DNA from: Heloderma charlesbogerti
Taxonomy: Eukaryota > Chordata > Lepidosauria > Squamata > Helodermatidae
DNA: 64,000 bases
Direction of reading: 5' to 3'
Assembly: GCA_026122225.1 (NCBI GenBank)
Contig: JANEZZ010001958.1
Location: 372,001-436,000, forward strand
The notes beneath the pieces were generated by a model. It did no database searches, was not told the DNA's origin, and worked only from the letters and a program-made list of their open reading frames with translations. Of the stretch, positions 32,619 to 44,503 are shown piece after piece; the stretch's first letter is position 1; each line of letters begins with the position of its first letter. Made by a program: the position numbers and the translations under genes.

Positions 32619-32830
32619 ATCCCAGAGTGCAGGACACAGAATAATGGGCTCAAGTGACAGGAAGCCAGATTCCGGCTGAACATCAGGAGAAACTTCCTGA
32701 CTGTTAGAACAACACGACAATGGAACCCATTTCCTAGGGAGGTGATGGGCTCTCCTACACTGGAGGCATTCAAGACAAGGCTGGACAGCCATCTGTCAGG
32801 GATGCTCGGGCACCTGCCGAGGACCCACAC
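32619..32830 (+). mobile_element. CR1 LINE 3' UTR fragment, second copy
   Basis: AAGCCAGATTCCGGCTGAAC, AGGAGAAACTTCCTGACTGT and CTACACTGGAGGCATTCAAG are CR1 3' UTR text immediately upstream of the tail region. It lacks the octamer end and breaks near 32815. It may be a separate insertion or a duplication with the preceding copy. Confidence 0.8.
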
Positions 32831-33013
32831 TCCAGCAGGGACCCACGGGCAAGAGGCCCTTGGACTTGTTCCTCTTCTTCACCAGTGCAACCTGCTTCTT
32901 CACACCTCTCACTCTGGCCCAGACAATGGTGGTGGTGAGAAGGAGGAGCAGCAGATGCCACAGCCTCCTTGTTCAACAGCATTCTGCCTGTCAAGCAAGC
33001 AATGATGAGAAAG

Positions 33014-33050
33014 GGGAGGAGGAGCAGGAGGAGGAGCAGGAGGAGGAGAA
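33014..33050 (+). repeat. GGA-rich purine tract
   Basis: GGAGGAGGAGCAGGAGGAGG-type repeats. 32840-33260 otherwise shows no recognisable gene or element. Confidence 0.85.
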
Positions 33051-33265
33051 TGGCATCTGGTGCCAATGGCGCTGAGAAGGGAGAGTCATTTAGGCAGGAG
33101 GGCCCATTGAAGGTGTTTTGCCCAAGGGCCCTCAAAAACCTGGAGCCAACAATGGGTGGGGCCATCACTCCATGGATGGAGAGCTTGTGGATAGGGGTAC
33201 CACCCTAAGGGAGGAGTGCAAAGGGCCTCACAAAACCTGGCAGTGTCTCTACACACCCCTACATC

Positions 33266-33510
33266 AGGGGAGGGCAGCCTCTGGCCTGCAGGCCTAACCT
33301 GGCCCATGGAGGGTTAAGCACATGCATCCATACCTGTGCATATATGTGCCTGTGCATTGAATCTCCCTAGTTGGTACCTTGTCCTCCATTTTGTAGCTCT
33401 GATAACTGCACCTCCATTCTGGCAGCATGCACACCACCCATTCTAAGGGTTCACATTCTATTTGTGCACTATCAGAATTATCACTATTAAAACAATGGAG
33501 CAGCTGCCTC
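33266..33510. mobile_element. Possible Charlie-like hAT relic, F9
   Basis: CAGGGGAGGGCAGCCTCTGG and CCTGCAGGCCTAACCTGGCC fit the CAGGGGTGGGCAACC terminus and the GGCC-rich subterminal region of such elements. The right end is unclear. 33511-34235 holds short AT-rich frames that I could not assign to any family. Confidence 0.4.
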
Positions 33511-34423
33511 TGATATCTTTCTTTTTTGAGACCTGGAAAATGAGCCTTTGGATCATGATTGTTTGACTTTATGGCTGGCTTCTTGGATCACCTCCCAGCA
33601 TAGCTTGTTACTTGCATGCAGATAGACAATTTCTAATCATATAGGGATGATGGACAGATTGCTGCTCTCTTTTATTGCATTTTTCAATATCATGGCAGCT
33701 GAACAGGTTTACAGGCTGGAGAACTTCACGATGGCCCATGTTCAAGAGAATAGCTATAGATTTGGTACCGATAACCAAATCATCTCTCTCATCATGTGGG
33801 ATGTCCCAAATTCCATGCCAATTTTGCTTTCCCATTTTAAGGCCATAATTAACACAGGTCTTTCCCCACGTGGCATATGGCATGAAGCAAGTCTTCATGA
33901 GCTTTCTCAAAATAACATCTTTCCAGCTCTGCTAATATAAACTGTAATAGTTTATTTTAAATTATAACTCTTTTTAACTTGCAAGGGATCTGTGTGGCTT
34001 GATTGTATCAAAGGTAGAATTATGGCTTGTGTCAGAGATGGTAGGGTTGTGGGCAGGTACTACTGAATCTAGAACCTGGAGCGTGTGTTCTCCAGTGTAG
34101 GGCTCACAAGATCAGTTTTGAGAGCTGGAGCCTGAAGTGTATTGAGCTTAGGCAAAAAAAAGAAAAAAGCCAGATTCCTAAAATGTAGAATCAGGGGCCA
34201 TAGCCCAGTGATAGAAAATGACTTTTGTTGTTGTTGTTATTTATTTATTTATTTATTTATTTCATTTCTATACCGCCCCATAGCCGAAGCTCTCTGGGCA
34301 GTTTACAAAAGTTAAAACATTAAAATACAATATAAAATGTTTAAAAAACATTTACATAAAAACATAACTAAAATCAACATATAACTAAAATCAACTTTGA
34401 ATTAAAAACATTTTTTAAAAAAT

Positions 34424-35545
34424 ATTGTTGTTGTTGTTCAGTCGTTAAGTCATGTCCGACTCTGCGTAGGGATGTACGAAAGTGACTTACCTTTCGCGGA
34501 TTATGTTGATGGAGGGGGGGGAGGTGTTCCGTCCCTCCCCCCGGAATCCTCGAATGGCCGGCTGTGCTCTGCGGCAGCTCCGTGGAGCAGCCGGCCAGGC
34601 CCGGCCAGGCCAGAGCCGTTCGCAGCCAGATTTCCGGCTGCGGAGGGCTCTGGGTAAAAACAAAACAAAACACCGGGTACGCAAATGGCGGTGGCTACGG
34701 CCGCCGCCATTTGCGTTCCTTCTTTTTGGCCATCTTAATCTATGTAAATATTTATGTAGGCTATGACAGCGAAAATAAAGGGGAACGCAAATACCGTAGC
34801 AGGCGCTATTTGCATCCCCTTTTCATTCACCGTTTTAGCCTACGTAAATCTTTATGTAGGCTAAAACGGCGAATCAAAAGGGGACGCAAATAGCACCCGC
34901 TACGCTATTTGCGTTCCCCTTTATTTTCGCCGTTATAGTCTACATAAATATTTACATAGATTAAGAGGGTAAAAAGAAGGAACGCAAATGGCGGCGGCCG
35001 TAGCCGCCGCCATTTGCGTATGCACTTTTTTTTAAACCCACCCCCAACCATGATACGCTACGTGTTTTTTTTTTTTCTTCACAAGCCTGGAAATGGCAGC
35101 AGCAGCAGCTGGTCAGAAGACTGGCCACCACCACCGCCAAAGTCACCGCTAGAGCCACCGCCGGAGCCGCTGCCGCCCGGAGGATCCGCCCCAGGTAAAT
35201 CTCATCCTGGGGGGGATCCACGGGGTGGCGGGGGGGCAGGCCGTTCCGCCACAGATTTCGGGGGGCTGAATGCACTGGCATTCGGCCTCACTGAGATCTG
35301 TGGCGGAATTCTCTGACATCCCTAACTCTTTGTGACCCCATGGACCATAGCACGCCAGGCCTTCCTGTCCTCTGCTCTCTCCCAGAGTGTGCTCAAGTTC
35401 ATATTCATTGCATCGGTGATGCTATCTAGCCATCTCATCCTCTACCATCCCCTTCTCCTTTTGCCTTCAATCTTACCCAGCATCAGGGTCTTTTCCAGTG
35501 AGTTTTCTCTTCGCATTAGGTAGCCAAAATATTTGAGCTTCAGTT
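34424..35545 (-). mobile_element. BovB (RTE) 3' fragment, split by P16
   Basis: TTGTTGTTGTTGTTCAGTCG at 34427 and GTGACCCCATGGACCATAGC at 35332 are the inverted BovB 3' end, as in the longer copy at 47103-48825. P16 splits the sequence ACTCTTCG of that motif. Only the last 250 or so bases of BovB are present. Confidence 0.85.
34467..35324 (+). mobile_element. Family P hAT-like element P16 inserted in BovB
   Basis: Duplication ACTCTGCG at 34459-34466 against ACTCTTTG at 35325-35332. The BovB copy at 47.1 kb has ACTCTTCG at the empty site, so each duplicate differs from it by one base. Order: L, S inverted, GC-rich, C, B, D, hairpin G (34831-34870), D, B, C, remnant A, E (GGTCAGAAGACT), S (CCAGGTAAATCTC), F, R. 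Confidence 0.93.
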
Positions 35546-36119
35546 TTAAAAAATATATCCAACAATAAAACACAGCTTAAAACAACACTGCTTAAAATAG
35601 TGTACAGAAGTCAGCAAAAGGAGCAAGAGTTCTCAAAAGGGAAGGCCTGCTGGAATAATAGCATCTTTCATGCCTGCTTAAAAACCTTCAGTGAGGTCAG
35701 CAGGTGCATTTCAGCCGGCAGGTCATCCCACAGCTGAGAGGCGGTGAAGGAAAAGGCCCTCTTGCGTGTGGATGCCAGTCTCGTGTTAGGCAGCCTCAGC
35801 AGAGAGCCCCCAGAGGGCCTTAGATGGCAGACTGGGACATGGAGGAGAAGGTGCTTTTGCATGTAGAAGGTCTCAAGTTCAATCCCAGGCACATCCTGGT
35901 AAATTACTATAATGTAAATAGAAATACAATGCATCTCGCCATAGCTGGGAAGATGGTGACTAGGTGACTTGTGTGCTTGCTGTCCAGGTATGGTGGTTGT
36001 GCAGCTTCAAGGGCCAGCTCTTCCTTCTAATGGTCCTTTGTCTTCAAACTGGACAGCTCTTCGAACAGGCAATGCCTTCAAAACGGGACAGTCCTCTGGC
36101 AGTCCATCAAAAAGAGGAC

Positions 36120-36833
36120 TAGGGATGTACGAAAGTCACCTTTTCGACGAGGCGATTTGCGTTGGGGGGGAGGCACTCCGCACCTCCCCCCGAAATCCTT
36201 CTCTGGCCGGCTCTGCTCTGCAGAGATTCCATGGAGCCACTGGCCGGGGCCTCCCACAGCTGGAAATCCGGCCGCTGGGCAGCCTTCCTTCCGGAAGAAA
36301 AAACAACAACCCGTAAACACAAATGGTGGCAGCTATGGCGGCCGCCATTTGCGTTCCCTTTTTTTCGCAGTTTTAGCCTACGTAAATATTTACATAAGCT
36401 ATTATGGTGAAAAAAAAGACGAACGCAAATAGCGCCCACTACGCTATTTGCATTGCCCTTTTTTTCGTTGTAATAGCTTATGTAAATATTTACATAGGCT
36501 AAAACTGTGAAAAAAGGGGAATGCAAATGGCGGCCGCCATAGCTGCCACCATTTGCATACGCGGAGTTTTTTTTTTTTCTTGGCTTGCCATGGTAGGTTA
36601 CATAAATACTTACATAGCCTATCATGGCAAAGGGCAGATGGCAATGGCGGCCGCGGCAGCCGGTCGAAAGACCAGCCGCCGCCGTCCGGAACATCCGCCC
36701 CAGGTAAGCCTCGTCCTGAGGGGAATCCACAGGGGGGCGGGGGGGCAGGCTGTTCCACCATCGATTTCGGGGGGGCGAATGCCAGTGCATTCAGCCTCAC
36801 TGAAATCTGTGGCGGAATTCTCCGCCATCCCTA
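36120..36833 (+). mobile_element. Family P hAT-like element P17 (complete, 8-bp TSD)
   Basis: Perfect duplication AAGAGGAC at 36112-36119 and 36834-36841. L lacks the usual ACTTACC (reads GTCACCTTTTC). C, B with GCCTACG arms, D, B, C, A (36588-36628), E with GAAA loop (36663-36676), S (CCAGGTAAGCCTC near 36699), F, R. It sits about 30 bases upstream of recognisable L2 copy A. 35936-36119 is an unassigned old repeat with GGACAG-type words. Confidence 0.93.
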
Positions 36834-36869
36834 AAGAGGACCATCCTCTCTAGAAGAGGGCACATGGCA

Positions 36870-38950
36870 AACCTTGGTCTGGCCAGTCCAGAAGCTTCAT
36901 ATTGCCTACCAATTAGAAGGATTGATGTTGTACAACCATCATGATGATCAGACATGGGCTAGAGCTGTATCTTCAGCCTATCACGTGGCGGTGAAGGCAG
37001 CAAAAAAGGAATATTATGCTGCCTCCATCGCGTCTGCAGAGTGCTGTCCCAGGAGGCTGTTCCAAGTGGTCCGGAGCCTGGTCGGTCCTGTGGCTCCTGA
37101 ACCACTGGAGCATTCTAAGGCCTCCTGTGAGGCCTTGGCAAGGCACTTTGCAGATAAAATTGATCAGATTAGTTGTGTTACTCTGCATGCTATGGATACA
37201 GTTAGTGAGCAAGAGGAGGCCTGTGGCAAACCGGTTTTGTGAGATCGGTTCCAGATTCTTCCTCTGATGAAGTGGACAAGGTGCTTTCATCTGTAAGGCT
37301 GACCACCTGCTTACTTGATCCTTGCCCATCTTGGCTCATTATGGGCTGCAGAGAGAGACTGGGTGAGGGGATCAGGGCGGTGGTGAATGCCTCCCTTGAG
37401 GAGGGAGTGATGCCATCAGCCCTCAAGGAGGCAGTGATAAGACCGCTCTTAAAGAAGCCCTCCTTGGATCCCCAAGTTCTGAACAACTTTCACCCAGTCT
37501 CGAATCTGCCATTTTTGGGCAAGGTGATTGAGCGGGTGGTGGAGATGCAATTGAAGTCACACATGGAAGAAATTGATTATCTAGACCCATTTCAGTCAGG
37601 CTTCAGGCCTGGGCATGGGACAGAAACGGCCTTGGTCGCCTTGGTGGATGAAATGAGGAGGGCTCTGGATAGGGGTGAATGCTCCTTCCTTGTTCTCCTT
37701 GACCTCTCAGTGGCTTTTGATACCATTGACCACGGTATCCTCCTGGACTGCCTGGAGGGGTTGGGTATTGGAGACACCGTATTGCGATGGTTCCGGTCCT
37801 TCCTCTCCGGCAGGTACCAGAGGGTAGCACTGGGAGAGGAGGTTTTGGACTCGTGGCCACTCACTTGTGGGGTACCACAGGGTTCCATCCTCTCCCCGAT
37901 GCTATTTAACATCTATGTGAAGCCGCTGGGAGCTATCATCAGGAGGTTTGGGGTGCAGTGTCATCAATATGCAGATGACACGCAGCTCTACCTCTCGTTC
38001 AAATCTTCACCAAGGTTGGCCGTAGAATCCCTGTCCAAATGTCTGGAGACGGTGAGTGGCTGGATGGGGAGGAATAAGCTGAAGCTGAACCCTGACAAGA
38101 CCGAGGTACTTTTGGTGGGAGACAAGATGAGGCTGGGGGATGTTGACCTGGTGTTGAATGGGGTATGGCTACCCTTGAAAGACCAGGTCCACAGCTTGGG
38201 GGTCATTTTGGACTCCCAGTTGTCCATGGAGGCTCAGGTGTCAGCTGTGAGCCAGACAGTGCTGTATCAACTCCATTTGATACGGTGGCTGCACCCATTC
38301 CTTCCCGTCCACCTGCTCCCATCGGTAGTACATGCCCTGGTCTCCTCTCATTTAGACTACTGTAATGCGCTCTACATGGGGTTACCCTTGAAGACGGTTC
38401 GGAAGCTGCAGCTGGTACAGAATATTGCAGCTTGCCTGATTAAAGGCAGCCGCCGGCGAGATCACATCACTCCAATGCTGAAGGAGCTGCACTGGTTACC
38501 AGTTGTTTTCCGGGCCAAATTCAAGGTGTTGGTTTTGACCTTTAAAACCCTATATGGTTCCGGCCCAGCCTATCTTAAGGAGCGCCTCCAGCAGCACCAG
38601 ACAGGCCACTTAACAAGATCAGCCTCAGATGGCCTTCTCTCTGTCCCATCAGCCAGGACAGCTAGACTGGTGGGGCGGGGACGAGGGAGAGGGCCTTTTC
38701 TGTGGTGGCCCCCACTCTGTGGAACTCCCTCCCTAGGGAACTCTGCCATGCCCCCTCTTTAATGAGCTTCTGTCATGCATTAAAAACGTGGTTGTTCAGG
38801 CAGGCATTTGGGGTGGGTTAGGGTATTTTAGAAAATGTTTTTACTGTAGAATTTTATTGTTTTAAACTGTTTTATTGTACGCTGTACATCGCCCAGAGTG
38901 GCTGGGTGACCAGCCAGATGGGCGATTAATTAATTTATTAATAAATAAAA
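36870..38950 (+). mobile_element. L2-type LINE copy A, 5'-truncated
   Basis: Carries the region upstream of the reverse transcriptase, the RT domain, the C-terminal domain and a 3' UTR ending ATGGGCGATTAATTAATTTA with an ATAAATAAA tail. The endonuclease is missing, as in typical 5' truncation. It aligns end to end with the 3' half of copy B at 52381-58204. L2 rather than CR1 is chosen because the 3' end is short and AT-rich, without CR1 octamers. Confidence 0.88.
36874..38840 (+). pseudogene. L2 ORF2 reverse transcriptase, frameshifted
   Basis: This encodes a non-LTR reverse transcriptase, which would copy its own RNA at a nicked target. A first frame (36874-37242, about 120 codons) runs into a stop. 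It continues after a frameshift near 37240 as a 507-codon frame (37239-38762). RT motifs seen there: FRPGHGTETA near residue 123, LLDLSVAFDTIDH near 155, GVPQGSILSPMLF near 210, the catalytic YADD at about 244-247, and LKLNPDKTE near 285. A second frameshift near 38675 moves the conserved AFS-VAP-LWNSLPRE motif out of frame. The YADD box is intact, but the gene is dead. Confidence 0.9.
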
Positions 38951-39071
38951 AAATAATTGAAACACAGTTTAGGGGAAGGGTGTAACTCAGTGGCAAAATA
39001 CATGCTTTACTTGCAGAAGGTTCAATCCCTGACATTGTTGAGGAAGCAATGGGCAAAACTCCTGTCTGAAA

Positions 39072-39520
39072 TAAGGATGTTGGAAGAAGAATCTGGTTGG
39101 GAGGTAGAGCTCAGTGGGTTTTCACCAGCTCGGCCCCCCAGACTCCATCTCGCACATCTCTGGGTTTGCCCAAGTTGACACATGCCAAGTTGAGCAAGCA
39201 CGTGGTTTCCCACTTTTTTAATATGTGCAAAATCATGGGTATATTTGTAGAAATCATGATTTGTGCTAAATGGTGGCCGTAAATAGTGGAATTTGCAAAA
39301 AAAAGTGCTATCTACAGCCTCCATTTTGCACAAATTGCAATTTCTGCAAATATGTATGCCCACAATTTTGTGCAAAACGTGGCTCGCAGATTTTTTTAAA
39401 AAGCAGGACAGATCCCAAGTTTCAGGAACTGACCTGCTGCTCAGCTCACAAATGCTTGGGGATACCGTGGGGATCTGTCCAGCCAAAGCCAACAGGATTT
39501 CCCCGTGACAGCCATTCCTA
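39072..39520. mobile_element. hAT-like MITE, family F3 (8-bp TSD)
   Basis: Perfect duplication GTCTGAAA at 39064-39071 and 39521-39528. Termini TAAGGATGTTGG and AGCCATTCCTA. Shares the CACCAGCTCGGCCCCCCAGA block and the CATTTTGCACAAATTGCAAT core with F3 relatives. 39529-39956 shows nothing except a short retroposon end (GGACCAATGGTCTGATGCAG at 39936). Confidence 0.87.
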
Positions 39521-39956
39521 GTCTGAAAACCTGGAGATCTGCTGCTGGTTAGTGTAGGCAGTACTCTGTTTGGAGGGCTGTCCTGTCCAGGTCTGCTTTA
39601 AAGATAAAGCACCATAATAAGGGAGAGCAGCAGGGTCGTTGAAGTGGCCCATCCTCTTTTAGCACCTGGCTAGCAGACTGAGCAATACACACACAGGTCA
39701 CCTAGTGGTTGCATCTTCCTCACTCTGGTCAGTTGTACTGTACTTCTCTTGGGATGATACTATTACCCACCCAGCCACCTATGTGACTATGTCTATATAC
39801 ACATACAGGTTATCAAAAGCAAAGTTTAAGCAGACCTATGCCTTCTTCTGTCCTTGGGGCTGGGGGATGTATGCATTTCTCCTTTGTTGGTCATGTGCAA
39901 GTGACCACCCTAGACAGTTCACACAATTCTAAGATGGACCAATGGTCTGATGCAGT

Positions 39957-40434
39957 TGGGGATGTGTGAATGAGTAGAACATGAGCATGCCGAAGTTCTC
40001 TGAATTCCATCTCGAAACTCGTTCCAACTTGAGCCCGTATCAGATCACAAGCTTTTTTCCCCTTTTTGCATGAGAATCAGTGAGCATTTTCATGCATATT
40101 TTTCCCAAATGTACATATCACTTGCGCACATCTTTGAAATGTAAACATTGTGTATTTCAAAAATATGAACTTTTTCCTGCATTTTTTAAAAAATGTACAC
40201 ATGCTGCTGAACACATTTGTTTTGGTCCTTGGACCACATTCAAAGCTTGGAAATATGCAGACTTTGACTGGAGATTGTGTCTGAGTGTTCAGAATGGAAG
40301 GGAAGAACTGGGTAAATCCTGATAAATCCTGATAAAAAACTGGGTAAATCCTGATAAATCCTGATAAAAAACTGGGTAAATCCTGATAAATCCTGATAAA
40401 AAACAAACTGAAATGAATTTCTCATACATCCCTA
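39957..40434. mobile_element. hAT-like MITE, family F6
   Basis: Termini TGGGGATGTGTGAATG and CATACATCCCTA. Interior AT-rich with GCATGAGAATCAGTGAGCAT and CATATTTTTCCC words, partly shared with 27664-27840. Flanks GATGCAGT and GTATGTGA do not match. Confidence 0.6.
40306..40401 (+). repeat. Minisatellite, three copies of a 32-bp unit
   Basis: Three consecutive identical units starting AACTGGGTAAATCCTGATAA at 40306, 40338 and 40370. Each unit holds two ATCCTGATAA subunits. It lies inside the F6 element. Confidence 0.92.
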
Positions 40435-40441
40435 GTATGTG

Positions 40442-40472
40442 AGTGTGTGTGCGTGTGTGTGTGTGTGTGTGT
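40442..40472 (+). repeat. (GT)n microsatellite
   Basis: Nearly pure GT dinucleotides immediately 3' of the F6 element. From 40473 to about 41860 I see no gene; some F8-like words occur at 41860-42060. Confidence 0.9.
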
Positions 40473-42159
40473 ATGAATGAGAAAGATAGAAAGGCTCACA
40501 GCAGAGTATTCAAAAACTATATTCTGAGCTAAACATTTTGGCTTCCACCCTCATCAGTAGCTGTGCTGTTAAATGGATACCAGGAGTGGCAGTTTGGATT
40601 GTCTGAAGATGAAAGTTCCTTAGGAGAAAAAACAGAGGTATGGCTGGTATAATGTTTATGAATTGTCCTCCAGATTAAGACCATTGGGACTAAGAGTTCT
40701 CAGTCTACAGATCCAGAAATTTCCCTTTTGTTAAGCACGTCAGTGTCTTTTGTTAGTTCTATTCAAAGCAACTGTAAATCTGAGAGACTATGTGCAGGAG
40801 AGTTGAAATGTCTTCCAACAGGCTGCTCCAGGTTTTTTGTTTTTGGTAAAAATGACAGAATTGGAGCTGTGCAACCAGATCTCTCCAGTAAGGTCAGAAT
40901 TCAGTCAAGTCTGTGAAGCTCTTGTTTTCCTTTGGAAAAACTTCTCAGGGGACCATTATCTCTCTGCCTGGAGCCCCCCTACCAGACCTTGATCTGAAAA
41001 AGATGGACCTCCAACCCCAACCCCTTCTAGGGCTTTCCTCTCTTGACATCAGCCTGGGGAGAAACATCAGTTGTTTTATAAAAATACCACAGTTAGCATG
41101 TTACTGAAATTACTATGTAAGACTACCACTTGCAATGTAGCCTTTACAACCGTGCAGCTAGGGCTGGGCTTTGGGTCCAAAGTCTACCTCCACCCAAATG
41201 ACCACCCAGAGAGCAGCAGATGCTTACTCCATTTTATTCCTATAGTCATGATGGGACGATGATTTAAGTGAGTTTGCAATGCAAAACTGTGCATGTGCAC
41301 AAGTTACATTACGGTGCTTAAAAAAAAAGAAAAATCAGGATTGGCAAACAGTTGTGTTGCTATTGCTCTAATATATCAGGAATGGAGAAGCAGCTGTAAA
41401 GCATAGAACAGTGGATGGAGGTGGCAGGGGGAAGAATGTTAGTTGTGTGAAGGGGTCCCCACAGGACTGTGGAGTCCAGGGTCTAAAATTCCCAGTTGCA
41501 CCTTAATGCAACCTGATATGGGATTTATAGCAATTTACAACAAGGACATATGAATGCAGCAACTGCTGAAATGGGCCATTTGAGCAGTTTCCTGCCAGAA
41601 GAAGAGTTGATTTGTTTTGTTTTTTAAAAAAATATTATCATAATGCTGTTTGAATTTGGAACTTGAATCTAAGCACATGAGCTAGTTATCTTCTCTCAGC
41701 CTAAACAACCTCATAGTGTTGTTGTGAGGATACAACAACTTTCCAGAAGTCTCAGAGATTGTCACCGTTAAAGAACTTACCTAATTTCTCACTTCTGAAA
41801 AAATAAGGAAACTGACATTCAGTTATCCTTTGAAATTTGCACTTCTCCAATACAAACATGCATCCAAAAATAGTATATTAGGGAAGGGTGCATACACACA
41901 AAGACCATTATGTTAGGATATTTACTTGCCTAAATTGTCTGTATTAGGCAAAAAGCATTAAAACTGCATGTATTAGTAGAAATGTGTACATTCAAATATG
42001 TGTAACAATCCATGCAAACTTTTTTTAAATAGAAGAAATGCTTAAAGTTTAGGGTGAACCAAACTTAAGACTGGAAAAAGAGAAACTGAAAGAAACTGGA
42101 ATGAATTATTCATCCACCTGAACCTTTTAAACTTGACATCCCTGGAACTGAACCAATGT

Positions 42160-42350
42160 GACTGGGACTTGGGAGGTCCCCACTCAGCCATGAAGCTCAT
42201 TGACATTGGGTGACTTTGGGCCAGTCACTGACTCTCAGCCCAACCTACCTCACAGGGTTGTTGTTGTGAGGATCAAATGGAGAGGAGGACCATATAAACT
42301 GCCTTGGGTTCCTTGAAAGAAGAAGGAAGTTAGGATATAAATGTAATACA
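42160..42350 (+). mobile_element. tRNA-derived SINE, plus strand, 5' part decayed
   Basis: CCAGTCACTGACTCTCAGCC, CCTACCTCACAGGGTTGTTG and GGATATAAATGTAATACATA are the plus-strand body and tail of the SINE seen inverted at 18063. P18 starts right after its (CATA)n tail. Confidence 0.7.
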
Positions 42351-42360
42351 TACATACATA

Positions 42361-42868
42361 TAGGGATGTACGAAAGCCACTTACCTGTTCGCGGATTATG
42401 CTGATGCTGGGGGGAGGTGTTCCATCCCTCCCCCCAGAATCCTGGCTGGGGGAGGAGGCGCTCTGTCCCTCCCCCCTGGAATCCTGGCCGGCCGGCTCCG
42501 CTCTGCAGGGATTCTGCGGAGCCCCTGGCCGGCTCCGCCAGCGGCTGGACATCCGGCCACTGGCTAGCAGGGATGCAAATGGCGGTGGCCGTAGCTGCCG
42601 CCGTTTGCGTCCCTGCAGTCAGCCGTGATAGGCTACGCAAATGTTTACGTAGCCTATCACGGCTGATTTAAAAAACTACAACAACGCACATACGCAAATG
42701 GCGGCGCCCATGGGTGCCGCCATTTGCGTTCCTTATTTTGGCATGTCTTAGTCTACGTAAACATTTACGTAGACTAAGACGGCGAAAATAAGGGGAACGC
42801 AAATAGTGTAGATGCTACGCTATTTGCGTTCCCCTTATTTTCGCCGTCTTAGTCTACGTAAATGTTTA
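42361..42868 (+). mobile_element. Family P half element P18 (L half only)
   Basis: L TAGGGATGTACG, S inverted, GC-rich blocks, A (42624-42666), C, B, D (AACGCAAATAGTG) and then half of the next B hairpin, ending AAATGTTTA at its centre. Everything beyond (C, A, E, F, R) is absent. The break falls at the symmetry point of a hairpin. Confidence 0.85.
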
Positions 42869-42927
42869 AATGTCACCTTTTTTTTGGCTACAGCTACAGA
42901 CGTGACTAGCTTGGGCAGCCTGAAAAC

Positions 42928-43544
42928 TAGGGCTGTGTAGGGACCCCCCGATCTGACTCGGAAGTTGCTTCATGGCTTCCGAGGTGGGCCCAATCCAGCT
43001 CGGGAAGATTTGGGGTGCCCCAAACCCACCTCAGTTCCAAACCTGAAACAGGTCCCCCCCATGCCCCCACGCCACCCCACAGCTCCTCACCTGGGCCGCT
43101 GCCTCCTCTGTCACTGCCACCATCTTCTCCATGGCACCGCCTTCTCCATGGCGCCGCCTTCTCCATTGTGCTGCCTTCTCCAGTACACACTGCTGCTGTC
43201 TTTGCCACCGTCGCCACCACCTCTGCCACCTTCTGAGGCCTGGATGCGCGGCGACTCTTCTTCCAGGGAGTCGCCATTTAAAAAAGGTGCCATTTAAAAA
43301 AATCAGGAGGTGGCAGGGCGGTGGCAGCAGGGCAGCGATGGCAGCAAGGAGACGGCATCTCAGGTAAGGAACTGGAGGCACTGAGGGGGGGGGCTAGGCC
43401 AGGGGCCAAAGCACACCAAGCCCCCGACCTGCTCCGGGCCACTTCATGCCCCCTCTGCTTCGCCTCAGAGGGGCACAATGTGGCCTGAAGCAGCCCGCTT
43501 CGACTTGGGCCTCGGGCCTCAGGACAAAGCAGTGCACAGCCCAA
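42928..43544. mobile_element. hAT-like element, family F7 (8-bp TSD)
   Basis: Perfect duplication CTGAAAAC at 42920-42927 and 43545-43552. Inverted ends are TAGGGCTGTG and CACAGCCCAA. The interior is GC-rich with CACCGCC and CCACCG repeats and inverted AAATGGCGACT/AGTCGCCATTT text near 43270. The open frames here are proline- and alanine-rich repeats, not a protein. Confidence 0.88.
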
Positions 43545-43959
43545 CTGAAAACAGCTGAAAATAACCCACAGGAAGTAGAAAACGCACAGACACATGGTCA
43601 CATGGACATGTGAATCATCATTTAGTCCCCAACATTCTGAAGGCTTGAGATAAATAACTGGGGATTATATATATTTTAAGTTTATCCGAAGCTAAAAAGG
43701 GGGGGGGAGTGGGGGAGAATAGTTTCAAAATTGACCATGGCTGCTGGATATGCTGCTTATGTCTCAGGATACATTTGCAGTGGGTTTATTGGCTATTGGT
43801 CTTCATCAATTCCTCTCACCCCACCGCTTCCACTGCCACCACACCACCCACTTTGCAATCTTCTAATTGGATCCCCATGTCCAAATCCAGCTCTCTTAAT
43901 CAAAAGGTAAACAAAATCAATCTTTTTTCTTTTCTTTTCTTTTTTGCTTTCCCAAATCC

Positions 43960-44200
43960 AAGTGAAGCATTTAGTCCTAAAGCAATGAAAGACTTTTTTT
44001 CCGGAAAGCTCTGTCAGAGAGCTGCCATACTAAATTGGTTAACCTTTATCACTGAAAGCCGGCCTGATTGTTGCCAAGATTGCCTCCAATAATCTCCCTT
44101 TTTGTTACACCATAAAAGGCTTTATTTCTCCCCAAACCATTCAATCAATGAAATTGATGGTAATGAAAATTGTTTTCCGAACCACCAGGGCCTCGTGTTC
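43960..44200. other. Transposon-free island, possible conserved non-coding element
   Basis: Between the F7 element and P19 the text shows TTGGTTAACCTTTATCACTG near 44035 and CCAATAATCTCCC near 44085. AATCAATGAAATTGATGG follows near 44143. No repeat family or gene structure is seen in 43553-44400. Being conserved is only a suspicion. Confidence 0.3.
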
Positions 44201-44414
44201 TTCTCCAGCATGAAGATATTATGCAACATTTGTTCTGAAAGTACAATTCTTTGTCGGGGATTCAGGAAGAGAGAAGGATGAGGAGTTGCTGGATATTCTG
44301 ATCTTAAACATAATGCTGAGAAAATAGTGATTCTATATTTAGTTAGCAGGATTTAGCTTTGTCTTTAATTATTTGACCTCTTTCTTCCTCTCTTGCCATG
44401 GTTTTGCATGTGAT

Positions 44415-44455
44415 AGGGAGGAGGAGGAGGAAAAGGAGAAGGAGGAGGAGGAGAA
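44415..44455 (+). repeat. GGA-rich purine tract
   Basis: GGAGGAGGAGGAAAAGGAGA-type repeat just upstream of P19. Confidence 0.85.
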
Positions 44456-44503
44456 GCCCGCACAGAAAACAACAGTCTGATTTGGGAAATACTGTGGAAA
44501 TGG

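Larger units (their letters stand above)
34236..35935 (-). mobile_element. LINE 3' relic on minus strand, split by BovB and P16
   Basis: 34236-34420 reads TTTATTTATTTATTTATTTC then ATACCGCCCCATAGCCGAAG, an inverted LINE tail. 35546-35935 reads back through a conserved C-terminal RAFSFTASQLWDDLPAEM-like motif (minus strand, near 35700-35760). The tail form equals 59655-60063. The BovB fragment plus P16 lies between the two parts, so the LINE is older than both. Confidence 0.7.

Noticed and set aside
33608..33940. Overlapping open frames of about 100 codons on both strands
   Set aside because: Peptides such as TKSIAILLNMGHREV look like LINE-derived text, but I could not tie them to a specific domain, so no gene or element is claimed.
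42965..43297. Proline- and serine-rich open frame
   Set aside because: It falls inside the TSD-bounded F7 element and consists of CCACCG repeats.
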